Virus record (IMG/VR): IMGVR_UViG_3300042860_000924
Span: 1 to 55,595 of that record
Direction: 5' to 3' (one strand)
DNA from: a virus
DNA length: 55,595 nt
The notes below the pieces were generated by a model. It saw only the letters and a list, made by a program, of their open reading frames with translations. It did not search any database and was not told where the DNA came from. Of this stretch, positions 35,736 through 44,735 are shown one piece after another; the first letter of the stretch is position 1, and every line of letters begins with the position of its first letter. The translations under genes were made by a program, and so were the position numbers.

Positions 35736-37025
35736 TTAGACAGACACTGAAGTTAATCCTATAGATTCCATCCAAGGATTAAGTTGTGCCAAAAGACCTG
35801 CAGTTTGTGCAGCACCATCTACGATATATAATCTAACTTCCTCAGCAGCTGGAGTTGGTCCAGTAGCGAAGTGAGGAGCAGCTACGCCATGTAATATAGA
35901 GATATTATCATAAACAGTAGTTGCGCTAGTGAATGTATTACCATAGGTAGCATTTTGAGCTGTAGTAGTACTCTTATCAGCATCTGTTCTAAGAATTGGT
36001 AACGGGATAGTTACACGATTCATAGGACCATCAAAACCTTGAGCAAAGCTCTCGATTTCAGCTACTTGACGACCATCACCACGACCAAGGCTCATTTCTT
36101 GAGTCTTAGTAAGCACTGTAGAACCAAGTCCGCTAAGACCAACTTTGAAGGTTACACGCATAAACTTGAAGAAGTCAAGACGGTAGTCAAGAGTTTCTCC
36201 AGTCAAGCGGATACCAAAGTTAGCACCAGCAGTAAGTTTACCACAGTCAGCGTTAGCATCGAGGTTACTCTGACTAGGACCTTGGTAAGGCCATTCGAGT
36301 ATGATAGTAGTAGTTGATGGTACAGAAGCTACTTTGTAAACTGGGATACCAGTACCGATACCAGAAGCTACAGTAGTAGTTCCAATACGTACATAATCAC
36401 CAGCTACTAAAGAGTGTGCAGATGAGAAAGAAACTGATCTTCCATCATTTACCACAGTAGCAGTTATACCAGCACCAAAGGCAGCAGCAGAACCACTGTT
36501 AAGCATTTCAGCACGGATATGAGAACCTGGATCAATACAGATCTGTTTAGTAATATCTGCAGCTACTTTTTCAGCAGTTGGTACTGCGAATGTAGAGAAA
36601 TATGTTCTACGATCTAATTGCTCAGAGTATTGCATATCATTAAAGGTATTAGTAATATGAACATAGAAATCATTTCCAGCAGTTACATCTAAGTTCTGTG
36701 AACCAGAACCTACATAACCAATGTGATAGATTTGCTCATTACCCTGAGACCCATCGATCCCAGCATATTTTTTTAAACCTTTACCATAGATAGCATTAGA
36801 ATAGTGGATATTGTTTCCACTACGGTAGGCCAAATATATGTATTCTTGATCGGATACAGTAGACCCAGGAGTAAGATATTTTCTATCTTTACCCAAGGCT
36901 ACGATTTCACCGTCAGCGATATAGTTTGAACCTGTAGGGGATGTGAGTTGTACAGAAGCTCCAGTTGCGGATACGTTCTTACCAATCATCATCTGCATTA
37001 CATTTCTTACAGTTGTAACACTCAT
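35736..37025 (-). CDS. Conserved virion structural protein downstream of the capsid genes
   Basis: A 429-residue beta-rich protein (MSVTTVRNVMQMMIGKNVSA), with a Lys/Arg-containing loop and DYRLDFFKFMRVTFKVGL in the middle. It has codon use unlike its neighbours: more C/G at third positions, like the major capsid gene, suggesting high expression. It lies in the capsid unit after the ring-like and small head genes. It may be an auxiliary capsid or tail protein; I do not recognise a defined family beyond crAss-like structural proteins. Confidence 0.62.
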   Translation of the reverse strand: MSVTTVRNVMQMMIGKNVSATGASVQLTSPTGSNYIADGEIVALGKDRKYLTPGSTVSDQEYIYLAYRSGNNIHYSNAIYGKGLKKYAGIDGSQGNEQIYHIGYVGSGSQNLDVTAGNDFYVHITNTFNDMQYSEQLDRRTYFSTFAVPTAEKVAADITKQICIDPGSHIRAEMLNSGSAAAFGAGITATVVNDGRSVSFSSAHSLVAGDYVRIGTTTVASGIGTGIPVYKVASVPSTTTIILEWPYQGPSQSNLDANADCGKLTAGANFGIRLTGETLDYRLDFFKFMRVTFKVGLSGLGSTVLTKTQEMSLGRGDGRQVAEIESFAQGFDGPMNRVTIPLPILRTDADKSTTTAQNATYGNTFTSATTVYDNISILHGVAAPHFATGPTPAAEEVRLYIVDGAAQTAGLLAQLNPWMESIGLTSVSV

Positions 37026-37036
37026 TGTTTTTTAAT

Positions 37037-37483
37037 TTAAAGAATTATAAATTTGATTTTAAGAGTACCATTCAAGGCATTGGCAGCAGCTATATTACCT
37101 ACGGTAATTACAGCAGAGCCAGCTGAAGGCAGAGCTTTAAGGATTAATGGAACTCCATTAGTGAACAGTGTCCCGCTATAATCTTCGATCCAAGCAATTA
37201 CATTACTAGAAGTAGTAATTAAACTGTTAGTTAAAGTTACAGCTTGAGTTGCTCCAGCAGCAGTAGTTAGGGTACCAGTAGTAATCTTACCAGACTGTGT
37301 ATTCAATGTTACAGAGTTACCTGTAGCTGAATTAGCAGTGGCTGAAGTAGTTTCCCCTAATATACTGTTTATGAAATCAACTATTGGGTTAAAGTCACTA
37401 GCACGAGTAAAGAGGTTATTACCCTGACCTTTTACAAGTTGGGCTTGTCTTCCTCTAGTAGTAGCGATTTTATCAAAAGCCAT
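37037..37483 (-). CDS. Small head protein, beta-rich (auxiliary capsid candidate)
   Basis: A 148-residue protein. The N-terminus MAFDKIATTRGRQAQLVKGQ is basic and polar, followed by a helix (DFNPIVDFINSIL) and a Ser/Thr/Ala-rich beta domain. The style resembles the small decoration protein at 35331-35717. It lies in the capsid transcription unit five bases after the ring-like gene. Likely a capsid-surface protein; not assigned to a named family. Confidence 0.58.
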   Translation of the reverse strand: MAFDKIATTRGRQAQLVKGQGNNLFTRASDFNPIVDFINSILGETTSATANSATGNSVTLNTQSGKITTGTLTTAAGATQAVTLTNSLITTSSNVIAWIEDYSGTLFTNGVPLILKALPSAGSAVITVGNIAAANALNGTLKIKFIIL

Positions 37484-37487
37484 TTAA

Positions 37488-38177
37488 TTAGTTATTAGCT
37501 GTTTGTTGTTGTTTAAGACGCATAGCTTCTAAAGCCTTATCTACAGCAATATCAATTATTCTGTAGTATGCTTTATCAACTAGCTCGCAGTTTACATCAG
37601 GTACAGGTACAACAGTAGCATATTGTGAGCCATATTGTATCCTAAGTGGTCTGCGGATATAATCTAAATAGTAAGTGCTTAATGTAACACTACTATCTAC
37701 TAGTAATTCAAAAGTATCAGTATTAGATGTGTTATTATATACTAACCTTAGTACTGCATCAGTAGATGGTTTATTAAAAGGATCATATTTGATCTTATTA
37801 TACCTATCCCTAGTTACTGGGTACACTGGACATCTTTCAGATGTTACCACCCCACATTTAGTGTAAGTGATTTCAGCCTCCTCATGTAAAGCAGTGTAGT
37901 AATCGGAGGGGAGTTGAACTAGCAACCCTCCCTCCTTATTACTTCCAGTATTAAATGTAGTAGTACTAAAAGGTGTAGTAATATTCTTTAACATATCAGC
38001 TAGCTCTTGTGTAGCTTCAACGCCTCTAGCAGTAACAGCTTTAATTAACTCATCTTGACCTATATTCAATAACTCATCGATAGCCTCTGGAGTAAACTCT
38101 GGAGAATTAAAACTATCGACCTTATCGTATAAGATCTTGAATCGTTGATGTGCTTGCGCTAGAGTAAATGTTGCCAT
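37488..38177 (-). CDS. Head-tail connector/ring protein
   Basis: A 229-residue protein beginning MATFTLAQAHQRFKILYDKV and DSFNSPEFTPEAIDELLNIG, the helical N-terminus common to phage connector/ring proteins that stack under the portal. A beta segment and a basic C-terminal helix follow (VDKALEAMRLKQQQT). The start is TAATG-coupled to the previous gene. Which ring of the neck it forms cannot be told from sequence alone. Confidence 0.68.
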   Translation of the reverse strand: MATFTLAQAHQRFKILYDKVDSFNSPEFTPEAIDELLNIGQDELIKAVTARGVEATQELADMLKNITTPFSTTTFNTGSNKEGGLLVQLPSDYYTALHEEAEITYTKCGVVTSERCPVYPVTRDRYNKIKYDPFNKPSTDAVLRLVYNNTSNTDTFELLVDSSVTLSTYYLDYIRRPLRIQYGSQYATVVPVPDVNCELVDKAYYRIIDIAVDKALEAMRLKQQQTANN

Positions 38178-39076
38178 TATTTACGTTGTAATTTACCTAA
38201 GAGACTAATTTTAACTGACTGCCAATCATCAGATTGTAAGTTTTGAAGTGTGGAGATATAAGAATCCCCGAGCTTCTCGCCACCTTTAACATAATATTTA
38301 GGCCCTACTTTCTCAACCAATTTAGCCATCAAGCAATCTTGTAGAAACACAGCTTCTTTATAGAAAGGGTTATTAAACACTTCCAAGAATTTAGTTGGTG
38401 AATCTTCAATTACTTGCTTCATATTTGCGTTGATAAAGTCAGGCTTTGAATTATTAGATACTTTAAATTTACCTTCTTCGTATACTTTTAAGAAGTCCAT
38501 ACGTTCAGAGAGTGTCATAGAACCAAGCTTAGAATAAGCTGCAGTTAACAGTTCAAGACTCTTAGCTTCCTTAGATTTCTCAGCCTCTGTTGAAGTGATA
38601 ATATAATCTGCTCTAGCCTTGTCTTTACAACCATTGATACCGTCTGAATATATACGACTACTAGCCTTTAGAATAAGGTAATCTAGTTTGTTTTTTGCGT
38701 TAACGTCACAGTCAAGAATTAATCCTTCTGCTGGAATTTTAATAAAATAATTTCCCCAATAAGCACGATTGTTTTCGTGAAAGTCTTTTTGGTCGGTATT
38801 TAAAGCCCAAGCAAGAGCTTCACGTAATAGTGGGGATGTAATCCCTGTTATTACTGCGCCTCTGTTAAATGGGCTTAATTCAGGTGTATACATTGTAAAT
38901 GTACCTACGTGTAATACTCTACCATCTGAGTTACCAGCCATAGTGCTTAACCATGTAGTTCTATTATTTTTTATAATAAATTTACCCGAAATCTTATTTA
39001 ATTCCGCTCTATAAATTTCTTCTTGTGTAGGAGTACTAACCTCCTTAACACTAACGTCTTTTGTTATTTTTTCCAT
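38177..39076 (-). CDS. Conserved protein directly downstream of the major capsid gene
   Basis: A 299-residue mixed alpha/beta protein beginning MEKITKDVSVKEVSTPTQEE. It includes a WLSTMAGNSDGRVLHVGTF segment and a charged helical second half (EAEKSKEAKSLELLTAAYSK). It sits between the major capsid protein and a connector gene. No enzymatic motif or membrane segment was seen. A structural or head-completion role is likely by position; family not recognised. Confidence 0.6.
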   Translation of the reverse strand: MEKITKDVSVKEVSTPTQEEIYRAELNKISGKFIIKNNRTTWLSTMAGNSDGRVLHVGTFTMYTPELSPFNRGAVITGITSPLLREALAWALNTDQKDFHENNRAYWGNYFIKIPAEGLILDCDVNAKNKLDYLILKASSRIYSDGINGCKDKARADYIITSTEAEKSKEAKSLELLTAAYSKLGSMTLSERMDFLKVYEEGKFKVSNNSKPDFINANMKQVIEDSPTKFLEVFNNPFYKEAVFLQDCLMAKLVEKVGPKYYVKGGEKLGDSYISTLQNLQSDDWQSVKISLLGKLQRK

Positions 39077-39097
39077 TCTTCTTCCTATTTAATTAGA

Positions 39098-40543
39098 TTA
39101 ATATTGTGACGCAACGTTTTTCAGAAGTTCACACGCCGTAAGAGGATTAGGCATCATAACAGCTTCAGTTGAAGCATAGTAAACACCATAACCGTCCATT
39201 GGATGAGACATCATACCACCATGATTTGGACCATATGGAGATGTAAGACCTACTGTATAACCTTTCTGATCTACACGACCTGCAGGTACTACTTTCTGAA
39301 TATTTGGTTGACCATTGGTTGTTCCTATATTCATGATAGTCATACGGTAGTTTTCTGTGAATCCGCCATCTGGATCTTCCAATCGGTTATCGATAGGATC
39401 ATCATATTCAGGCATATGCATAACATTCCATTTAACACCTTGAGGCCCTAAGAATGTTCTGTACTGTCCACCAAAACCTAAGTTCTGACCAGCACCAAAC
39501 ACACGCTTAGAATCAAGCGGTTGGAACATAGCTACCTTATCTTCGATAAGTCTATGGAAGGCAATCATACCACGCTCACCAGTCATAATTAAGAATTCTC
39601 TACGATCTTGTGGGAGAATGTTAATAGACAGGTTGAGAGCTACTTCCATAAGATAATCCAATGAAAGTGATGTGTAGTAGAATTTGTAAGATGGAGAAAT
39701 CTGATCTCTCAAACCAGCAGACTGTTTAATAACATAGCCGTTTGAAGCACGATTCACATAAGTACCATCTTCTCTCTTATTTGACTTTCCGTAGAACAAT
39801 TGGTTATTCTTCTCACGAATCCACTGGAAGTCAGCTACAGCTTCTTGCCATCTAGTCCAAGTATTAACTTTTTCACCTGAAGGTGTAGTCATACTAATCA
39901 AGAGTGGACGGTCATGCATATTACCAGGAACAAGATATTCCTTAGTCATGGTAGTGAAACCATTACGCATTTCGAACTGTGAACTGAATTGTGTTCCACC
40001 GAACTCATCAGTCATAACGTTAGTAGTTACGCTGTACTCTTTAGATACTCTACGACCACCAGTTAACAATCCTGTAGGGATATAGAAACTAGCATCTGGA
40101 CGCATGTGCTCTACAGTATAGATCCAGTTAGTACCATTAGGTCTACCATCATCTACAATACGTACCCCGTACTCACGATCATCAAAGATCAAGTAGTCAG
40201 TGCGCTGGAAGAAACGTTCTGCTAATTCGAGTTCGAATTGAGCATACCCAAGTCCTGGGAAATTTTGATCTGGAGCTGTGTAGCTCACAATTGCGATCGC
40301 CCGACGATCATCACCTTTAAGTGACCAAGAGTACTCCCCGTCATGAGGCATAACTTTAGTAGGATATTTACCAAGCAATGTTTGAACACCACGTAAGCCC
40401 ATGTAGTCAAATACTTGAACCATAGTGTCCATTACCTTCTGTACATCATTTTGAAAAATACTGTAAAGGTGGTTATCTTGTGTTAATCCTGACCAACTCT
40501 TAGCATAACTCACTTGTAGTGGGCTAAATTTTTGTGTTGCCAT
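39098..40543 (-). CDS. Major capsid protein (crAss-like, HK97 fold expected)
   Basis: A 481-residue protein close to the usual ~490-residue crAss-like capsid protein. It starts MATQKFSPLQVSYAKSWSGL, has the capsid-like DDREYGVRIVDDGRPNG region, and ends GVYYASTEAVMMPNPLTACE then LLKNVASQY. It follows a coiled-coil scaffold gene directly, the usual order. Codon use is richer in G/C at third positions than the surrounding AT-rich genes, consistent with very high expression. HK97 fold is family knowledge, not visible here. Confidence 0.88.
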   Translation of the reverse strand: MATQKFSPLQVSYAKSWSGLTQDNHLYSIFQNDVQKVMDTMVQVFDYMGLRGVQTLLGKYPTKVMPHDGEYSWSLKGDDRRAIAIVSYTAPDQNFPGLGYAQFELELAERFFQRTDYLIFDDREYGVRIVDDGRPNGTNWIYTVEHMRPDASFYIPTGLLTGGRRVSKEYSVTTNVMTDEFGGTQFSSQFEMRNGFTTMTKEYLVPGNMHDRPLLISMTTPSGEKVNTWTRWQEAVADFQWIREKNNQLFYGKSNKREDGTYVNRASNGYVIKQSAGLRDQISPSYKFYYTSLSLDYLMEVALNLSINILPQDRREFLIMTGERGMIAFHRLIEDKVAMFQPLDSKRVFGAGQNLGFGGQYRTFLGPQGVKWNVMHMPEYDDPIDNRLEDPDGGFTENYRMTIMNIGTTNGQPNIQKVVPAGRVDQKGYTVGLTSPYGPNHGGMMSHPMDGYGVYYASTEAVMMPNPLTACELLKNVASQY

Positions 40544-40566
40544 AATAATTTTTTATTATTTTTTGT

Positions 40567-41670
40567 TTATGATTTTAAGCTAGTTTTAATAAACTTCAAA
40601 GCCTCGCTAGCAATCTTTTTAGGATCTTTAGGAGTCTTATTAGTATATGTATTAGCTTTAGTTTTAATGTTTTTAACTACATTGGTTTTAATCTTTTCCT
40701 CTAAAGGTTTAAGATCACCATTGTATAATAATATAAACTGAGCGACTTTAAGCTGCATATCTGGGTCCATTAACTTCTTCTGATACTCAGTCAATCCTGA
40801 TCTATCTTTCTTAGTTATACCAGAGTAAAGCTTATCTTTCTCAGTAGCATTCATTTCGATACCTTCAATAAAAGTACTTGTAGAATCTACAACTTTTTTA
40901 AGTACAGTAAGTTTTTCAGATTCCCGCTCTCTACGTAAGACTTCCTCACGTTCAGCTTCTTTAGCTGCATTCTCGATAGCTTTCTGATTAAACTTAATTA
41001 ACTTATCTTTCATTTTAATAGCTTGTTTACCAAGCATTCCAGCATCTTTTAAGTCTTCAAGTACACTTTCTACTTCCTCTTCTTCAGATTCCATAACTTC
41101 AGTGTAGTACTGTCTAACAACAGATTCAGCTAACTTTTCATCTTTACCTAAATCTTCATTATCTATACCCTCAAGTTTATCAGTAGTAACCTGAGCTACT
41201 ATTAATGACTCTAAGGATACACCCTTTTTATATAAATCATTGATATACTTGATGGTAGGATCTAATGCTTCTTCAGCTCTTTTAGTAAGAACCGCTTCTA
41301 CATTAGCTTCAATCCACTCTTCATCTATATCTTTATCTTTTTCTTCATCAAATTCTAAGTAACCCTTAGAAGAGAAAAATTTAGCTAATCCTATAACTTC
41401 ATCATTTGCTGATTGAACATCTCCTAATGGAGCAGCTACTGGATCAACAGGATCTGCTATAGGTTCATCATCATCTTCTTCAAGATCAGTTATAGAATCA
41501 ACATCCATGATAGGATTATCTATAGGTTCTATAGGATCATCATCCTTATCATTTTGTTGTGTTTGGGTTGTTTCCCCAACATTTGTTATAGATTCCACTA
41601 CAGGTATAATCCCATCTTCAAGGGCACCTCCGAGGAAATCCATGTCTAGTTTTTCAAAGTTTTTTTCCAT
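40567..41670 (-). CDS. Capsid scaffolding protein
   Basis: A 367-residue, highly acidic N-terminal half (DKDDDPIEPIDNP, LEEDDDEPIADP, EEKDKDIDEEW), a long charged coiled coil at about residues 190-275 (KMKDKLIKFNQKAIENAAKE, AEREEVLRRERESEKL), and a basic C-terminus (KTNVVKNIKTKANTYTNKTP). Acidic coiled coil plus basic tail, directly before the major capsid gene, is the plan of a phage scaffold whose tail binds capsid protein. It has its own upstream terminator-promoter region. Confidence 0.82.
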   Translation of the reverse strand: MEKNFEKLDMDFLGGALEDGIIPVVESITNVGETTQTQQNDKDDDPIEPIDNPIMDVDSITDLEEDDDEPIADPVDPVAAPLGDVQSANDEVIGLAKFFSSKGYLEFDEEKDKDIDEEWIEANVEAVLTKRAEEALDPTIKYINDLYKKGVSLESLIVAQVTTDKLEGIDNEDLGKDEKLAESVVRQYYTEVMESEEEEVESVLEDLKDAGMLGKQAIKMKDKLIKFNQKAIENAAKEAEREEVLRRERESEKLTVLKKVVDSTSTFIEGIEMNATEKDKLYSGITKKDRSGLTEYQKKLMDPDMQLKVAQFILLYNGDLKPLEEKIKTNVVKNIKTKANTYTNKTPKDPKKIASEALKFIKTSLKS

Positions 41671-41687
41671 TGTCTTCTTCTTTTTTA

Positions 41688-41719
41688 CAAAGTTAATTCT
41701 TTAAGTTATTGATTAAAAG
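41688..41719 (-). promoter_or_regulatory. Partial Bacteroidetes-type promoter before scaffold/capsid genes
   Basis: TAACTTTG (41695-41688) matches the -7 TAnnTTTG. About 19-20 nt upstream is only TTTT/CTTT instead of TTTG. It lies 18 nt before the scaffold ATG, directly after a terminator hairpin. A weaker or activated promoter is likely. Confidence 0.55.
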
Positions 41720-41755
41720 TACTATAAAATAATTTAAATTTGTCTTTTATAGCAC
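41715..41755 (-). terminator. Terminator after the repeat protein gene
   Basis: Minus strand: GTGCTATAAAA (41755-41745), a 15-nt loop, TTTTATAGTAC (41729-41719), then TTTT. An 11-bp stem with one G-U pair, AT-rich, four bases after the stop at 41759. Confidence 0.65.
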
Positions 41756-41758
41756 TAC

Positions 41759-42535
41759 TTACATCTGAGCTGCTGTTAATGCTTTTATTTTTTTAGCTAG
41801 ATCTTCCAGCCTAGCAACTATGGCTCCAGCCTGATCTGCTGTATAACTAGATGGTAAGTTAACACTCCAAGGGTCACTTACAGAACCCATATTATTCATT
41901 ATTTCACCCATTGTACCAGGGTCATTAAAAGCTGATGCTACACTATTCCAAACAGCTGCAGCCAAGTTTTCAGGACTTAATGTTGTGAATGGTGTTATAT
42001 CTGCCTCTAAAGATAAAGTACCTTTTAAATTACCAGCAAGAGTAGTATTACCTGATAGTGTAGCTTCCATAAAAGCTAATACACTTAAAGATCCTACTAA
42101 GCTACTATTTCCTGATAATGTAGCTGACATTTTAACTAAGCTAGTTAAACTACCCGCTATAGTACTACTACCACTTAATAAACTACTTAAGGAAGTAATA
42201 AGAGATAACCCAGAAGTCATTGTAGATGTACCACTTAAAGTACTATCTATATTTATACCAAGGGCTAAACTAGCTGCTAATTCACTAGAATTATTAATAG
42301 TAGTAGTTGAACTTAATAAACTACCCTTATCTGCCATTACAGTAGAATATGGTGGATTAGTACCTGTAGGAAAACTATCTCTTTTTTCCTGCTCAGATAA
42401 ACTATATTCCCTCTGCCAATAGTTACGCATAGTCATAGGATTCAACCGGTTATAAGGATTGGTTAAGCCACTATGAAAATGTCCACAAATATTGGACTCT
42501 TGAGAATTATAATTTCCTATTAACATTAGTTCCAA
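41759..42535 (-). CDS. Repetitive head-fibre-like protein
   Basis: A 258-residue protein. The N-terminal ~65 residues are polar. The centre (about 70-185) holds imperfect tandem repeats of ~30 residues built on LSG-(N/S)-(S/T)-(T/S)-(L/I)-(A/V)-G-(S/N)-L (for example ATLSGNSSLVGSLSVLAFME and ATLSGNTTLAGNLKGTLSLE). The C-terminus has AAAVWNSVASAFNDPGTMGE, a phrase seen in several phage fibre/appendage proteins, then a short coiled coil. Likely a head or tail appendage. It is the last gene before a terminator and overlaps the gene before it by 10 nt. Confidence 0.62.
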   Translation of the reverse strand: MELMLIGNYNSQESNICGHFHSGLTNPYNRLNPMTMRNYWQREYSLSEQEKRDSFPTGTNPPYSTVMADKGSLLSSTTTINNSSELAASLALGINIDSTLSGTSTMTSGLSLITSLSSLLSGSSTIAGSLTSLVKMSATLSGNSSLVGSLSVLAFMEATLSGNTTLAGNLKGTLSLEADITPFTTLSPENLAAAVWNSVASAFNDPGTMGEIMNNMGSVSDPWSVNLPSSYTADQAGAIVARLEDLAKKIKALTAAQM

Positions 42536-43698
42536 ACAAAGGTTAATAATCCTGAAAATGCACTATTAGCAGGTGTAGCTACGCCACTACCAACTAACCA
42601 ATATAAAGCAGCCCCATCATAAATTCTAGGTAAGCTTGGGAACTCAAATAATAAGTTTCTTTCAGAAGCTAAACCTAATGTACTCAGTGGTAATCTTGTT
42701 ATCTCTTTAATTAAAGCTACTGTGTATTCACCAGATACATAAGATGTAGCATTTTGAATAGTATTGACTTCAGCTATACCAGCATCACCAGCTTGTAAGG
42801 GCATAGTATAATTATACTTACCTGCACCTGTAGCTCCTGTATAAACTATAAGTGAATTAGAAGCTGCTGTTTTACCTACTGGTAAAGTAGTTGGTGTAGC
42901 TCTTGATGTTGTTTGTGAAGAGTTAGTATAACCTAACGATAAGTTAGGTGTAGCTGCTCCCAATGGGGTAGCATTATTAGCAAATATAATTGCTTGTACC
43001 CCAGCACCATTTGTATAACGTGGTAATAACCAAGTTACAGTATGTGTACCTGTACCAGTTGTTGTGATATCAATAGCTGTATTAGCTACGGCATTAGCGA
43101 AAGTAGTAGCTAATTTAAAAGTAGTATCTGAAACTTTGATTACATAATAATCAGTAGCAGTAGCTAATCCTCCAGGTAATGTAGTAGTAGTAGTTAATCT
43201 AACTCTAGTTCCTGTAAGTATATTACTAGGAATATTTGCTGTGGAACTCCACGTACAAATATCAGTAGTATCGTTAGCTGTGAATGTATCAGATTGTCCT
43301 AAAGTATTAGTAGTAGCTTGTGCAGTAGTAGTTGTTACAGATGTTACCCTATAAAAACCTATCACATCAACTAAAGCCATTGTACATGGTACAACTGTAG
43401 CTGCTGCTGTTACTGCATGAGCATTTAATAAATATTTATAATAACTAGGCTGAACATTACCACCATGCTGCATAGCTCCAGCATTAGTAGTATTATCTTT
43501 TACAGCCTGGAACGTTAAATTAGTTCCAGCATTAAATATAGCATCAGCGGGAGGATTACCACCACCTCTGAATAATGTATGCCACTCGTTAGCTACAGCG
43601 GCAGTAGTAGGATTAAAGTTTTTACCCCAAGATAAGTCAAATTTTTGACCGTTACTTAAAGCATTTATAATTTGATCGTTAGATGAAAATCCAGCCAT
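42526..43698 (-). CDS. Virion protein, paralogue of its upstream neighbour with an inserted beta domain
   Basis: A 390-residue protein alignable by eye with the 297-residue gene before it: GGNVQPSYYKYLL / GPNVSPSEKFLTKL, LPRYTNGAGVQAI / LPRYTDGKGVQMM, RLPLSTLGLASERNLLFE / TTAGVVAVPTEKDLL, and both end in LKLIWN / LLTFVWN. It carries an extra ~90-residue Thr-rich segment (about 120-215; YYVIKVSDTTFKLA...GTGTHTV), a common Ig-like phage surface insertion. Probably a head-surface or appendage protein. Family not named; paralogy is clear. Confidence 0.66.
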   Translation of the reverse strand: MAGFSSNDQIINALSNGQKFDLSWGKNFNPTTAAVANEWHTLFRGGGNPPADAIFNAGTNLTFQAVKDNTTNAGAMQHGGNVQPSYYKYLLNAHAVTAAATVVPCTMALVDVIGFYRVTSVTTTTAQATTNTLGQSDTFTANDTTDICTWSSTANIPSNILTGTRVRLTTTTTLPGGLATATDYYVIKVSDTTFKLATTFANAVANTAIDITTTGTGTHTVTWLLPRYTNGAGVQAIIFANNATPLGAATPNLSLGYTNSSQTTSRATPTTLPVGKTAASNSLIVYTGATGAGKYNYTMPLQAGDAGIAEVNTIQNATSYVSGEYTVALIKEITRLPLSTLGLASERNLLFEFPSLPRIYDGAALYWLVGSGVATPANSAFSGLLTFVWN

Positions 43699-43701
43699 AT
43701 C

Positions 43702-44595
43702 TTAATTCCATATTAGTTTTAGACTACCTTGTAATACATTTGAAGCTAAACTTCCTTGTGGTAACACAATGAAATTTAAAAAGGCATCGTCGTAAATTCT
43801 TGTTATATTTGTTTGATGTAATAATAAATCTTTTTCAGTTGGTACTGCTACTACACCAGCAGTAGTTGTTAATGAGTTTCTAAAACAGATTTGTACAATT
43901 GGTTTTACAAGTATTATAGTAAACAATCCTACATCTGATCCTAACATAGTTACAGATTCTATTGATCTAACACCACTATCACCATCTTGTAATGGTAAGA
44001 ATGGTCCTGGTGAATTAGCTGTAGTATTATTATGAGAAGTTACTGTACCAATAACATTGAAAGTATTTTGTGTAATTACAGGAGTAACTCTACCAGCTAT
44101 ACCATCTTGATTAGTATAATTTACAGTAAATTGTTGACCTCCTGTTCTAGCACCAGTAGTTATAGCCATCATTTGTACACCTTTACCATCTGTATATCTT
44201 GGTAATGTTACTGTATTATCCATAACTTGAGGATCAGTAGTACCATCATCTATACTTGGGTAATACAATAAATAGTCCAAAAGTATGGCATTCATTGGTG
44301 CTACTTGTGTAGTACCTGATGCACTGCTTTGAACTGTAAGTTTAGTTAAAAACTTTTCAGAAGGAGATACATTAGGACCATGATAAAATCCACCATCAGT
44401 AGATTGTGTAATAGCTTTAGCTTCTAATGGAGCTGCATCAAACCAATATTTAGGAGTAGGCATTCCAGGACTCATAGATAAGTCAAACCATATACCTGTA
44501 TTAGTAACCTGTGAAGGTACTTTTCTCCAGATATATTCTCTTTTTTTACCACTAAGTTCTGAATCTATTAACTCACCTATTGATTTGAATCCCAT
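43702..44595 (-). CDS. Virion protein, paralogue of the following gene without the insertion
   Basis: A 297-residue beta-rich protein starting MGFKSIGELIDSELSGKKRE, with DAAPLEAKAITQSTDGGFYH and GPNVSPSEKF in the first third and LPRYTDGKGVQ in the middle. It shares its plan with the 390-residue gene after it, which lies four bases away. The ATG overlaps the stop of a zinc-knuckle mini-gene (TAATG). Its site between portal and capsid genes suggests a head-associated protein. Confidence 0.65.
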   Translation of the reverse strand: MGFKSIGELIDSELSGKKREYIWRKVPSQVTNTGIWFDLSMSPGMPTPKYWFDAAPLEAKAITQSTDGGFYHGPNVSPSEKFLTKLTVQSSASGTTQVAPMNAILLDYLLYYPSIDDGTTDPQVMDNTVTLPRYTDGKGVQMMAITTGARTGGQQFTVNYTNQDGIAGRVTPVITQNTFNVIGTVTSHNNTTANSPGPFLPLQDGDSGVRSIESVTMLGSDVGLFTIILVKPIVQICFRNSLTTTAGVVAVPTEKDLLLHQTNITRIYDDAFLNFIVLPQGSLASNVLQGSLKLIWN

Positions 44596-44735
44596 TACTT
44601 TTGTACAAGTTTTGTACCACCATTCAGTTTAGAAGACATCTCCATTATAATTGTAGCATTACAATCACATGCTCTTATCTTCTCACCATTTGGTAATACT
44701 ATAATTTCTAAATTACACTTTGAACATTTATACAT
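44595..44735 (-). CDS. 46-residue zinc-knuckle-like mini-protein
   Basis: Reads MYKCSKCNLEIIVLPNGEKI then RACDCNATIIMEM, with a CxxC and a later CxC that could form a small zinc site. Both ends form exact 1-nt TAATG overlaps with neighbouring genes, which supports translation of such a short frame. Function is unknown; it may be a small structural or assembly factor. Confidence 0.75.
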   Translation of the reverse strand: MYKCSKCNLEIIVLPNGEKIRACDCNATIIMEMSSKLNGGTKLVQK

